A stretch of 64,000 bases of DNA, taken from the NCBI GenBank assembly GCA_009746045.1, contig RPFO01000038.1:62001-126000 (forward strand), written 5' to 3'. The stretch is from Mesostigma viride (taxonomy: Eukaryota; Streptophyta; Mesostigmatophyceae; Mesostigmatales; Mesostigmataceae). Made by a program: the position numbers and the translations under genes. This document shows, piece after piece, positions 53,347 through 64,000 of this stretch (the stretch's first letter is position 1; every line of letters begins with the position of its first letter). The notes below the pieces were generated by a model. The model was not told the origin of the DNA, did not search any database, and was given only the letters and a program-made list of their open reading frames with translations.

Positions 53347-56300
53347 GTGGGGGATGCACACTGGGGTGTCGTTTGAGTGGGGGGGATAGTCATGTTTGGC
53401 ATGGTTGGGGAGAGGGGGGGTAAGTTCGTCTACTGCGTCTCCGCCACCAGCACGCCACTACTTGCTCCCGTGTCACAGCAGCCGCAGGTGGGACATGCAC
53501 TAACAGGGTGGTGGGAGATGGGAGATGGGAGGTGGGGGGTGGGAGATGGTTCCGTAGGAGGGAAGGGGGTAGGCTGCAATTAGGAGAAGGATTGCTTGTA
53601 CACGTGACAGTGAACCATCGGCATCACACTGGTATCTCTGTTCCGCCGTACGTCCCTAGAACACTGGTTTGTCTTGAAACTACATGGCTGGATATATGCA
53701 CTGTGCATGACCTGGCCCTTAACAAGCTGTTCTCAACAATCATATATTGTTTTTTCCACAACTTGCTGCCTGTCACATTTCCACCACCACCACCACCACC
53801 ACCACCACCACCACCACCACCACCACCACCACCACCACCACCACCACCACCACCACCACCACCACCACCACCACCACCACCACCACCACCACCACCACCA
53901 CCACCACCACCACCACCACCACCACCACCACCATCCTGGCCCTGGCCCCGACAATAGTTATGCCGGCTCTAAAACTGAGCTCTACAGGCGCTGACCCGGT
54001 TCCTCTCTTCCTCCTTTTGTTTACCTTCGCCCGTACAGCCGCTGATTTGCTTCCTCCGTCCCTACTGTTTCTTACTCTCTCCCTCCGGCGCAGCCGCTCA
54101 TCTCCTTCCACGCCAACGTGTGGGGATGCGTCTTCCGCGTGAGGCTCGACGACTCCGGCTGGATCGACGCGCAGAGTCCCTTGACGTTCGCCGACAAGCT
54201 GCCAGATGGCGCGCACACGTTGTCCATACTTACGATCGACCCGCTGGGGCAAGAGGACCCCGCGCCCGTGTTGTTCACATGGATGATAGGTGCGCATTAC
54301 GTAGGCCATAGGGGCCCGTAGTGGGCCATGGTTGTGCACATGAGGAAGCAAGTGGGCCATTTTACCAGCTATCCTGTCCCGTCCTGTCCATGTGGACCAT
54401 AGGTGTGCCTTGCGGAATCAGCTAATGAATTTGCATGATGGAATCGCCATCTATCTATTAGCAATACGGTGGACGATGTTGCCTTAGTAGGGGACTTTAG
54501 TGGACCACAGGTGTGTGTTTGTGGACCTTGGTGGCCGTGGTATCCGAGCAAATGGCCTTAGTGGACTACACCATTTGAGTGGAGGATTTTCGTGGATGAC
54601 AGGTGCGTGTAAATGGACCTCGGCAGACCACAGAGTCTCAAGTGCGCATATTTTTCTCTTAACTGGCAGCACACAGTTGATTATTTGTACCCATGTAAAA
54701 TTCCGACCTGCAAACAGTGGTCGTTACCTTGCGGAGATCGCGGGCGTTGGGCTTGATAGAGTCTGGCCGGAGTTGCTTTTTTAAAGCAAAATATGCCTGC
54801 CATGCTGCCTTCCTGCAAGGGAGCTTGTTCCAGCTGCCGAGCTGCATTAAGCAAGAAAGCAGCGCATGAGGCAGAGCATTCTTGCAAGGCAAGGGTTTCC
54901 TTTGCATGCATGATGGTGCTGCATCTTCATCTTCGATATCTTGACCCATGCCTATGTACCACGGGGCCATCATGCTGCATTCCCCAGATTCTCTACGCGA
55001 TGAGGTCAACTTCCACACATGTGCGCACCCTTCAATAAGGAATTGCAATCGGGAGGGTTCCACGTGATGGGAGTTCTCTCTGGTGTAATCACTCAAGCCA
55101 GGAACAGCTTGCCAGCAGGTAGTAAATGGTGCCTGGACGCGCTGGTTGAAGTTGCCTGGCTGCGTGAATGCTGCCCAGACATTGTGCCTTTGCTGACTTA
55201 AGTATAGTGTTCTATGGTGCTTGCTGGGCTGGGCGGTGATTACCTCCCCGATGTCTCACTGCGATGCAGACACCACCCCTCCCATATCCGCGCTGAGTTC
55301 TGTACCCGCCAGCATCAGCAACGAATCACAGCCCGTGGTCAGGGTGGTGGCAAACGAGCCCAGGTAGGTTATCAGTGGCAGGCATCGTCTGAGCATTCCT
55401 CGACACTAGTTGATCGATATCATGCACGATATAGCGTTGGTGTCGGTGTTGGAGGCTTGGGACCACATGCCAGGCCGCATGCCTTCTTTCGATCTGAGAA
55501 GGGAAGCTGAGCAGGGTATGCTCACGACATCTGCTTCTTACGGGGGGGGGAGAGAGGGGGGTATGTTGACCAGGGAAAGTCGGAAAACACACAAAAAAGG
55601 ATGTGTGTTGGACTCCATGGGATGCCATAACCTTTTGGTGTGACCATAGCTTGCTAGTATAGGAATCTATTTCCAGCCATTTCTAGGCATCCCATGGATG
55701 CTCCACAAGGAGAAATGTTTATGAAAGAGGTGGTTGATGTTTGATTGTTGCAGAACAGCGCTTGTGGGTATGACTGGCTGATTGTGTGTATGTCCTTGAG
55801 AAGCAGATTGTGGCACTGCAGTACGCACCAGCGGTTGGCTATGTTATGAGCCGTGCATTTTGTGAACCCATTGCATGACGGTGAAATCTGATGGGGCACC
55901 CTTTGGTGACCATTGCTCGAGGAGGCAAAATATATTGCCACAGGTTTGCTGCTCTAGGAAGGTAGGATGATTGTTTAAGGAGGCTTGCATGGAAAGGGTT
56001 TTTGCTCTGAATTAATTGCTGCGCTAGTGTGGTGGATGCATACACATGTGCTAGTGGTCATACTCTGATAGGATATTCACCTAGCCTAACTGAAATGACA
56101 AGGCATGAGTCCTATTCTGATGCCTTGGGTGGGTTATGCTTATGCCATCAAACGTTGTTCCTGACAGGTGCAAGTTCTTCTACCAGGTGAACTTTGCAGC
56201 TGACACGGAGCACCCCGAGTTTGTCAAGCTCATGCAAGGGTCCGTCTCGGAAGCAGAGGCGTTGGTGGAGGCCGAGCGCGCAGGCGTCATCGAGCTCAAG

Positions 56301-59300
56301 GACCTGAAAGGTGCCTGCGAATTCTTGGGTGCTTGCTGGTGCAGTGGGGGTTTTGTGGGGGTTTTGTGGGGGTTTTGTGGGGGTTTTGTGGGGATTGTCA
56401 TCAAGCTAAATACTTTGAGGATGTGCGTATGATGTTGAGTTTGCTTGACGGTCTAGGGTGTAATGGCAGTGGGCTGGGCTGTGGTGGGAGGCTAAACCTT
56501 TTGCCAAGGCAGGCAGGAATGTTAGATAATGAATGCTTCGCATCACATGATAGTGGGCGGTGCAAATCGATACAACATCTGGAAAACTGAGATTCGCTGT
56601 GCGTCCTCGTCTGGGTGACATTGCATTGCTGCATACTGCAGTCAGTTGCAAGCGTTTATCACCTTGGCATGCGTATTTCAGCGCTGCCACATTTGTCATC
56701 GCACACCAGTTTTTGCTGATGTGTGGTGATGCGTATGTCATTTTGAAGGCCCTTTTTGGCCCACTCCGCCACTTGTATTCTAGCCAAGGCCCTGTCCCCT
56801 TTCATTTTCCGATTCCTGCCTTTCTATATGCGCTGCTTACCCACACGCAGCGTTCTGGCGGTACCTCCCCAAACATTTTCTTGCCTTGTCTCGTCTCCGC
56901 TTGCCTTGCTGCCCTATGTCCTCCGCTCCAGACGGAATCCATCGCATCAGCGTTCTGGCGGTGGACGCGGCGGGCAATCGCGAGGACAAGCCCAAGTCCT
57001 ACCAATGGGTAGTCGACATATCTCCCCCGGACACCATCATCCACTCAGCGCCGCCAAAGCTGTCACGGGTGGGTGCTGGGCTTTTCTCTTACGCCCTGAT
57101 AGGCGACCACCAGTGGCGGAGCGCTAGGTATCTCAACATCAGCTGCCATGCACCGCTCCTGCTTTGCCGTTGCTGTCATGATTTGCTGTTGCTGGGCAAG
57201 ATTTTGTCGACATTCTGTTTTGATGTTATCAAGTGACTTGCGCGATTTCAGCCTACGTATGCGGTGCCTGTTTTTTGCTGCTGGCGCACGTTTCTGCCCT
57301 GCCTGACGATGCCTCCTCACAGAGCTATCGCGCTGCTTTCATCCTCGGAGCGGTCGGGGTAAGTCACTTTTCTCCGACTCTCTTTGTCCAGCATCCCCAT
57401 TGGCACTGCACTATGCCACAAGCCGTCCTCTGGGAATCAAAATGCATGGGTCCTTCAACAATCGCTGCAGCTGTGGTCTCTAGCGTCTCTGCCTCACCGA
57501 ATGTGGTGGCCTTCTCCAGATGCCAACCGGCCGATTCCCGCGAATGTGTCGCGGTTGCCTGCTCGGATGGGAGGCCTGTGTGCGGGGTGCCTGCGGGGAT
57601 GGGAGGCCTTTGTGCGGGTTGCCTGCGTGGATGGGAGGCCTGTGTGCGGGTTGCCTGCGTGGGTGGGAGGCCGTTGTGCGGGTTGCCTGCGTGGATGGGA
57701 GGCCTGTGTGCGGGTTGCCTGCGTGGGTGGGAGGCCGTTGTGCGGGTTGCTGCGTGGATGGGAGGCCTGTGTGCGGGTTGCCTGCGTGGATGGGAGGCCT
57801 GTGTGCGGGGTGCCTGCGTGGATGGGAGGCCTGTGTGCGGGGTGCCTGCGGGGATGGGAGGCCTGTGTGCGGGTTGCCTGCGTGGGTGGGAGGCCTTTGT
57901 GCGGGTTGCCTGCGTGGGTGGGAGGCCTTTGTGCGGGTTGCCTGCGTGGGTGGGAGGCCTGTGTGCGGGTTGCCTGCGTGGATGGGAGGCCTGTGTGCGG
58001 GTTGCCTGCGTGGATGGGAGGCCTTTGTGCGGGGTGCCTGCGGGGATGGGAGGCCTGTGTGCGGGTTGCCCGCGTGGGTGGGAGGCCTTTGTACGGGTTG
58101 CCTGCGTGGGTGGGAGGCCTGTGTGCGGGTTGCCTGGGTGGATGGGAGGCCTGTGTGCGGGTTGCCTGCGTGGGTGGGAGGCCGTTGTGCGGGTTGCCTG
58201 CGTGGATGGGAGGCCGTTGTGCGGGTTGCTGCGTGGGTGGGAGGCCGTTGTGCGGGTTGCCTGCGTGGATGGGAGGCCGTTGTGCGGGTTGCTGCGTGGG
58301 TGGGAGGCCTGTGTGCGGCAGACCACAGCCGGAGGTCTGACAGCAAGCTGTTCGTTTCTTTGGTAATAACCTAGGAGTCTGGATGCCAGCAAGCGAAGTA
58401 GGTGTTTCATGTCGCAGACGAGGTAGGTGTTTGAAACTTGTTGCTATATGGTGTTATGGGTATGTGTTGTTAGGAGCATGATCAGCAGTGACTGCTCTAA
58501 ACAATCGCTACTAAATACACCCATTAGTAAGCAACCGCAAGCCCAAATACCTCATGCCCAGATTTTGGCTGGAAACCCATGTGTGAGTATTCAACGCGGC
58601 ATACTCACGATGCAGACTATCTTGTCTCCATACAAACATGTTTTTCTCCATGCATCATTCACAGGAGCCAGCGTCCAGCTTCACGTACCGCTTCCGCCTG
58701 GATCGTGGAGAATGGGTGGTGGGACCGACGGACAAGATCGTTGGGGAAGGCTACGAGCTCATGCTGACCGAGCTGGGGGAGGGGCCTCACTTCTTTGAGG
58801 TGGGTCACCAGTTCCATCGGGCCGAGCCAAGAGCTTTTTGTCAATGCTTTCTTTAGCCTGCGAGTTACCTGTGTTTATGTGAAACCCGCTGGTTGATTGG
58901 CCAACAGCGTTTTCCTATGCTTTTATACTACTAGATCACCATGGTTTACTTGTAGTATGAAACCGCCATAGCAATCTGTACTTTCTGTAATAAATGGGCA
59001 TAAGTCTTGTCGCTTACAACCTCGGGCAGTTAACAGTCTTCTATGAATGGCTGCATCCAGAAAACCTTCATTGTGTTCAGCATCACAAACCTGCCATGGT
59101 TCTTCGTCACCCCATCCAGGCTGCCGCCATGGACATCGCAGGCAACGTGGACCCCACCCCCGCTGAGTACTCGTGGGCGGTGAACATATTGCCCGCACAG
59201 ACGTACCTGCTGGCCAAGCCTCCGCAGGTGGACCCTGTGCCCACGGCAAACTTCACGATTGGGTCGTCGGAAACCCAGTACACATACGCGTACAGGTAGG

Positions 59301-62300
59301 GACAGGGGGGGCTTGCCTGCATGTCCCCATGCCGTGCCACCATTCTTTCCAGACCCAACTGTGATCAATCTTGTAACAAAGCCACTATGGCTACAGTGTG
59401 GCCATGCCTCTGTGCGCATGTGTCTATGTAAGTGTGCCCCTTGATCTGTTTGTGTGTGCATATTTGTTTGCCTTGTGTGTGGCTATGTGTGTGTCTGTCT
59501 GTGTGCATACCTATGTGTGTGCACGCGCACAAACATGCCAATATTCTGCTAGTTACTCGCCCACTAGCCAATATTCTGCTATTTCCTCGCCCACTAGCCA
59601 ATATTCTGCTATTTACTCGCCCACTTTATATGGACGAGTCTATCCATGTGGCTATCCGTGCACCTCCCCGACACCTTTTGTTGGTGGATCTCGTCCGTAC
59701 ACTGGGGGGTCAGGAAGTTGGTCGTGACACGTAAGCTTGCATGAAGTTCCCCAGTAGCCCCATCCTCTTTTCTTTTCATCTGGCAGGTTCATCACCTGGT
59801 GGGGCTCACTAACCACACTTGCTGGCCTGTCGTGCCTTGTTTTACTGTCATTGCCGCCCTTGTTGGGTTATCTGGTCGTGATGACAGGGCAGGCTCATGC
59901 ATGTCAGGGGAGTGTCATGGCATTTTGTGATTGGCACAGCCGACTCTGTGTGGAGCCTGTCAATGTTCTACTACTTAATCATGAGCTTGTGTCGCTTTCC
60001 GCTGGCCATTTGAGCAATCGCCGTGAGCATGTATCCTGCCTTGCAAAGAGAATAGTACCAAGCCAGGATTGCAAAACAGATTGATTATGATCTTTTTGGA
60101 CTGATTTACTATGTAAAGGCGCCTGGGCTTGGCTCTCTAAGCAAGGACTTGTTTTGTTGCAAGATGTTGTCGTGGTCTTCCCTTTGGGATTGCCGATCTA
60201 GTTGGGTCAAGTTGTGGGCCTCATCCTCACCCTCAGATAGCGCCTGGTCGGCTATGGCTTATATTTGACTCCTTTTGCCATGCCTGTTTGCTCCTTCAGT
60301 TTGGATGGCGACAAGTGGATTCAGCCCCACGGACATCACCTGGTGGGGGGGAACCAAACATTTGAGGTGAGATTGCTTGTTGGGGCAGCGATAGTACTTT
60401 TGTAAACCTGCAAAAGCTCGTGCGCCTCACATGTCGTATCTGGTCTGATGGTATAAGATGCTTATGTGCCAGTACGATGCTAACTCTAATTACTAGGAGC
60501 TTAGTGGGAGTTCTTGACAGCATCGGCAATCAGCATGTGTGCCAGTTGCCCTTGTGCCTGCCTGATACTTGCACACCCTTGCATACTTGTTTTCTTCACA
60601 ACACGGCTTCCAGGTGAAAGTCCTGTTCTCTTTCTTTTCCTCCTCACCCAACCCTCGCCACGCTTCGGAATCGTTCGGCCCCTTCATCGAACCCCAGGTC
60701 ACGGGGCTCGCCGATGGCCGGCACAACATCTCAGTGAAGTCGACCGATGTCACGGGAAGCAGCGATCCGAACTATGCCACGTACGAGTGGGAGGTGGACA
60801 CCACACCGCCGCGCGTGATCATCCTGGAGCGGCCACCGAAAGTGTCCCCAGTGGGATCTGCGCGGTAAGGGCCCCACTGGTGAGGTTAGATGGCCATCAC
60901 CCTTGATGGCGATTAGATGGCCATCACCCTTGATGGCGACAACGACGGAGGCAATCAGGTGCTGTTGCGTGCATTGTAGCTGTTCTTGGATGTGAATCTA
61001 GGGCCGTGGCATGGGAGGTTTGTTGGCACTGCACACTTGTGTTGCGGTTGAAACTCCTTGTTGTGGAGAGCCTTGCCGTAGGCAAGTATGCACTCGCCAT
61101 TGGTGCCTATGACTCTGTAGGTGACGCATGACACTGTAGGAGCCTGACACTGCCCACACTTATAGAGAAGCGCCTATAACAGTACTGGGTGTCCCCTTGA
61201 CGCCTGTCAAAGTGGACCCTACTCCCGTGTTTCCTGGGAGCTTGGATGCTGTCGAGTGTTTTCGTCTTGCATCTGCCACGGAAAAGCAGCGCATCATTTC
61301 AGTGGCGCGAATCCTCATAGCGTACCAGAAAATCGAGGAAGTTCATTGGTCAAAACTGTTCAGTGACGATATTTCCACTGACAGACTGCTGGACGCAGAA
61401 TTTTTACATCCATCCTCCGGGAATCGTTAATACATCCGTGCCGCCAAATGAATTTTTCACAGAAAACGTGTCGAAAATGTGTCAAAGCTTGAAGAAGTAT
61501 AGACTTATTTATGATCCCCGGATAAGGAGGGAGCAAATCTGCGTTCAGCAGTCCGTCAGTGGAAATATGGTCACTGAATGGGTTCGACAGATGAGGTTCT
61601 TTGAATTTCTAGTACGCTATGACAGGTGCGCAGGTACTAGCCAAGGTACTAGCGGTAAAAAGGATTCTTTTTAGTATGCGTTTCTCATTGCAATAAAGGC
61701 CACATTTCGCGCCATCCAATCACAGCAAAGATGTGTGATCTGGGAATAGCGTTGTCCCTGATTTGGGCTGTGCACACACACCTAATCCCATAGGATTGCG
61801 CTGGGTCCATCCCTCATCCTAGAATGAGTGCCATGCAAGAAAGATTGCACTAGACTCAGAACCTAAGCCTTTCTAGACCAATCCACTGCGTCGAGTTCCA
61901 GCACCATCGATAAGACACGTGCGTCCCTGCACAAATCGTCTCCGCGTGAAGCGTCGCAGCATGAAGTCATGGACGTATCTTACAAATATCGGCATGGCAC
62001 TCTACAGTAGGTATCTCACAATATACAAAGTCTAATCAAGGTCTGAAAAGAGCACCAGAAAGCTCATCGTCAACACCTTGTCACTACGCCTAGTTGCAGA
62101 CAAATGAACTCGTAATGATGCCGCCGGCAGCGGCGTTTCTGTTGATACAGGAGAGAACAGGTTGCGAATCGACTAGAGCTTAGAAATAGGTAAGGTGCCA
62201 CCATTTATAGTGATGTGGCAAGTTACCTGTACAGAGTTGCCCTTGACGAACTAGCACACAGACGGCTACACCAGACATGTGACATGAGCTGAACGAGGGT

Positions 62301-64000
62301 GCGCGCGCTATGGACGGCTATCGCCGTAGTGCGGCGAACTTGCTCGCTCAACAACGGCACGTAGGCACTTTGATGTCTCTTGCCTACGTTGACATCGCTG
62401 TTCTCTCGCTGCTCGCGGAGTGCCCGCAGACTCAACGCCGCCACCTCGTACTTGATGTGTTGGTTCCGTTATTGCACACGGAGCAACCCGCGGTGCCGCA
62501 GGGCTGGTTTTTTTTATCACTACTTTTGCACATCCGCTGTCAGAGATGGTACATCTCCCGCGGGTGAGGCGTACGGGTGACCTTATCAACATCATGCCTA
62601 TTCGCATCGTGCAGGGCGCGGGCAGCTGGCCCTACATGCCTGAGGAGCAGATTCGTGAAAACTGGGATTACGAGCCTTTTGATTTCCGCTGATGTGAAGA
62701 CGTGGGGGATTGTGGGTTTTTTTGTTGGTGTGTAGAACCGCTACACTCTACAGCTTTTAAGACTTTCTGGGCAGTTTGTGTACATGCTTGCATATGACCC
62801 CTAGGGCACCAGTATTTTGGTGTCATTTCGTACCTTTTGTGTGCTCTGCAATCCTGGGTGGCGGGGCACTGACAATCCCCCCCCCCAACTCCACCCCATT
62901 CATAACTCCCCGCCATCATCGTTGCGGCGCCAGCATCATGCTGAATGCATCGGAGGCATACTCCTTTACCTACGCACTGGATGGGGGGGATCCCGTGGAC
63001 AGCGGTCGAGGGGTCAACGCAAGTGCGTCGCTCATCTCCATCAAGGGGCTCGATGAGGGATGGTGTGTGCTGTGCTTCTCCTGCTCTGGTTGCTGCTCGT
63101 GTGCTAATATGTGCACAAACACGACTTACAATTGACATGTGCACACTTCACACTTCACGGCTGTATAATATTTTTAGCATCGGGTTTCTACCCGCGTTTT
63201 AGATTGTTGCTTTCCTCATGCTACTGGCAGGATCAAGTTGCTGAACAGCCATGCGTTGCTGTGTCTTTGACCACGAATAATGCCTTGGTGCTGCTTTCCT
63301 GCGCAGCTTAGTCCAGAAGGTCTTATTCTACACGTAATCAAGTTGACACGGGTGGAAAGACTGCTCTGCATTGTTTCCGCCGCGTGCCAGTGCTCGAAAC
63401 ACTACACAGTTCTATGGCTAGGGGGGCCCATAAGCTCAGCACCCTAGCCAAGGCGACAATATGATTCAGTTCCGTTCAGTGTTCATCCTACCTCGTACCG
63501 TACCTTGCATCCTGAGCATACCCTTGAATGAACAGTGTTCGCATGCCTGTCACGGACTCTTTGAAGATTACGTTGTAGTTTTTACCGAAGGAGCAGTTTC
63601 GTGTGCCTTGGCTATCCCAGATGCTCGGGCTGCAACGAGGCTATGTTGCGTATAGGCAGTCTAGGCCGAAGAAGTATAAGGCCGAAGAGCCATTTGGTGA
63701 CACCATCAACGTGCATTTCAATTTTGGTGGGCCAGCCCTTTTATGCTGATGCAGTAAGGCCCTGTACAGCCTGGTGGTGGTGGCATCATCGCCTAGCCCA
63801 TCTGTGCCCTAAGGGCTGTGGTAGCGTTTGTGGTCTACGCCATGAGTATCATGTCTGTGTGCATTCCTATTATGTGATGCTGGCATATCTACCCCGACCC
63901 AACCTCATGCTGGCGTATGTACCCCGACCCAACCCTCCCACGACCACGCAGGCACTGGGTGGACATCAACATGAGCGATGCGGTGGGGAACGCGGCGCAC
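49673..64000 (+). CDS. Type II membrane protein with acidic stalk and tandem Ig-like repeats (3' end outside the window)
   Basis: Fifteen exons are resolved with matching phases, giving 695 residues before the window edge. A basic N-terminus (MRRRHPGLIGRRP) precedes a single hydrophobic anchor (about residues 35-53, PFASLLLGCIFAFACISLL), so the bulk should be lumenal or extracellular. A linker, a strongly acidic stalk and a basic stretch follow. Then come at least five repeats of about 90 residues of the type found in bacterial and algal surface proteins: F-Y-LD-W ... LADGRHNISVKSTD-G ... DP-YEWEVDTTPP. Seven N-glycosylation sequons lie in the repeats, in line with a secretory location. The function is unknown; adhesion or cell-covering assembly is an inference. 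What lies C-terminal is not visible. Confidence 0.85.
50784..50870. repeat. 27-bp tandem repeat, about 3 copies
   Basis: Units read GATGGATCAAGGGATGGC plus GATGGCGTC or AATGGCGTC. Intronic, just after exon 3 of the type II Ig-like gene. Confidence 0.8.
52085..52180 (+). repeat. 31-bp tandem repeat that duplicates a 5' splice site
   Basis: The unit GTACTAGGATACCACATAGC plus CACTGATACAG follows the exon 4 donor. The donor context ACAG|GTACTA recurs at 52115|52116 and, diverged, at 52171|52172. Confidence 0.8.
53781..53933. repeat. (CCA)n trinucleotide array, 51 units
   Basis: It is uninterrupted CCA on the plus (sense) strand in the intron before exon 6 of the type II Ig-like gene, ending about 160 bp upstream of the acceptor. 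Poly-His, poly-Pro and poly-Thr frames are artefacts. Confidence 0.97.
54094..64000 (+). CDS. Type II Ig-like gene exons 6-15: repeat region
   Basis: Exons: 54094-54289, 55270-55363, 56168-56310, 56932-57068, 58665-58799, 59120-59295, 60300-60366, 60698-60864, 62934-63062, 63952-64000 (runs off the edge). Joined frames read across boundaries in family style: FTWMI|DTTPP, ELKD|GIHRISVLAVDAAGN, AAAMDIAGNVDPTPAEYSW, YTYAYS|LDGDKW, GLADGRHNIS, YEWEVDTTPP and LDEGW|HWVDINMSDAVGN. The consistent joins are the main proof that these exons are real. Repeat 2 has a longer acidic insertion (SVSEAEALVEAERAGVIELK). Confidence 0.87.
56343..56396 (+). repeat. (GGGGGTTTTGT)n, potential G-quadruplex
   Basis: Five to six runs of four or five G are spaced by TTTTGT on the sense strand, about 33 nt after the exon 8 donor of the type II Ig-like gene. 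Confidence 0.85.
57549..58318. repeat. 32-bp minisatellite, about 24 copies
   Basis: The unit is about TGCGTGGATGGGAGGCCTGT plus GTGCGGGTTGCC, with a few deletions. Because 32 is not a multiple of three and the unit lacks stops, several frames on both strands stay open for hundreds of codons. It lies in the intron between exons 9 and 10 of the type II Ig-like gene. Confidence 0.95.
59537..59627. repeat. 30-bp tandem repeat, 3 copies
   Basis: The unit is GCCAATATTCTGCTATTTAC plus TCGCCCACTA. It is intronic (exons 11-12). Confidence 0.88.
60865..62933 (+). other. Large intron with unassigned open frames
   Basis: This 2.1-kb intron of the type II Ig-like gene contains open frames at 61197-61430, 61363-61674 and 62310-62567, and a further coding-like stretch to about 62692 (MPIRIVQGAGSWPYMPEEQI, then stop). 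None is recognised. They could be remnants of an inserted element or chance frames. Confidence 0.4.

Noticed and set aside
53508..54142. Poly-Pro, poly-His and poly-Thr proteins
   Set aside because: Translations of the (CCA)n tract in an intron.
57233..58410. Long open frames (up to 377 codons) on both strands as genes
   Set aside because: They are translations of the 32-bp minisatellite inside an intron; all frames are open because the unit has no stops.

Overview
The window is nuclear DNA of an intron-dense eukaryote, most likely a green-lineage (Viridiplantae) alga. Two facts support this. The pICln homologue has the plant-type core motif (IWLSDVNAEKGYAVHF) rather than the animal one. The genes are broken into many short exons (down to 36 bp) with GT-AG introns full of minisatellites. 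A prasinophyte-type alga would fit, but the species cannot be named from the sequence alone.

Layout, left to right. (1) 1-2.1 kb: two truncated LINE tails in opposite orientation and simple repeats. (2) 2.6-5.5 kb, minus: an intronless, signal-peptide-bearing protein with eight He_PIG-type Ig-like repeats, bacterial in look. (3) 5.5-8.8 kb: non-coding, with a 725-bp MITE and a 39-nt palindrome. (4) 8.8-30.3 kb, minus: a complete 26-exon ABCB-type half transporter. I rebuilt it exon by exon; every splice phase matches and the total is 850 codons plus stop. Its introns hold a second MITE, SINE-like copies and several satellites. (5) 31.8-35.5 kb, plus: a TRAPPC12-like TPR protein, divergent from the ABC gene. 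(6) 35.5-40.5 kb: repeat-rich (SINE-like copies, LINE copy). (7) 40.5-45.1 kb, plus: a PRELI/MSF1 (Ups-family) lipid-transfer protein. (8) 45.4-48 kb: nested LINE and SINE-like insertions and a heptamer satellite. (9) 48.06-48.93 kb, minus: intronless pICln. (10) 49.7 kb to the right edge, plus: a type II membrane protein with an acidic stalk and tandem Ig-like repeats. Fifteen exons are resolved and the gene continues beyond the window.

The genes do not form a pathway. They are housekeeping trafficking, mitochondrial lipid and snRNP-assembly functions, plus one transporter and two repeat-built surface proteins. The most novel material is the mobile DNA: a SINE-like family with visible target-site duplications (17 bp and 12 bp) and a fixed 3' end, two TA-duplicating MITEs, and a LINE family with a recognisable 3' UTR. 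The bacterial-looking intronless He_PIG gene is the other item of note. Exon boundaries were assigned by eye from codon phase and GT-AG rules. First exons of the TRAPPC12-like and PRELI genes were not found.
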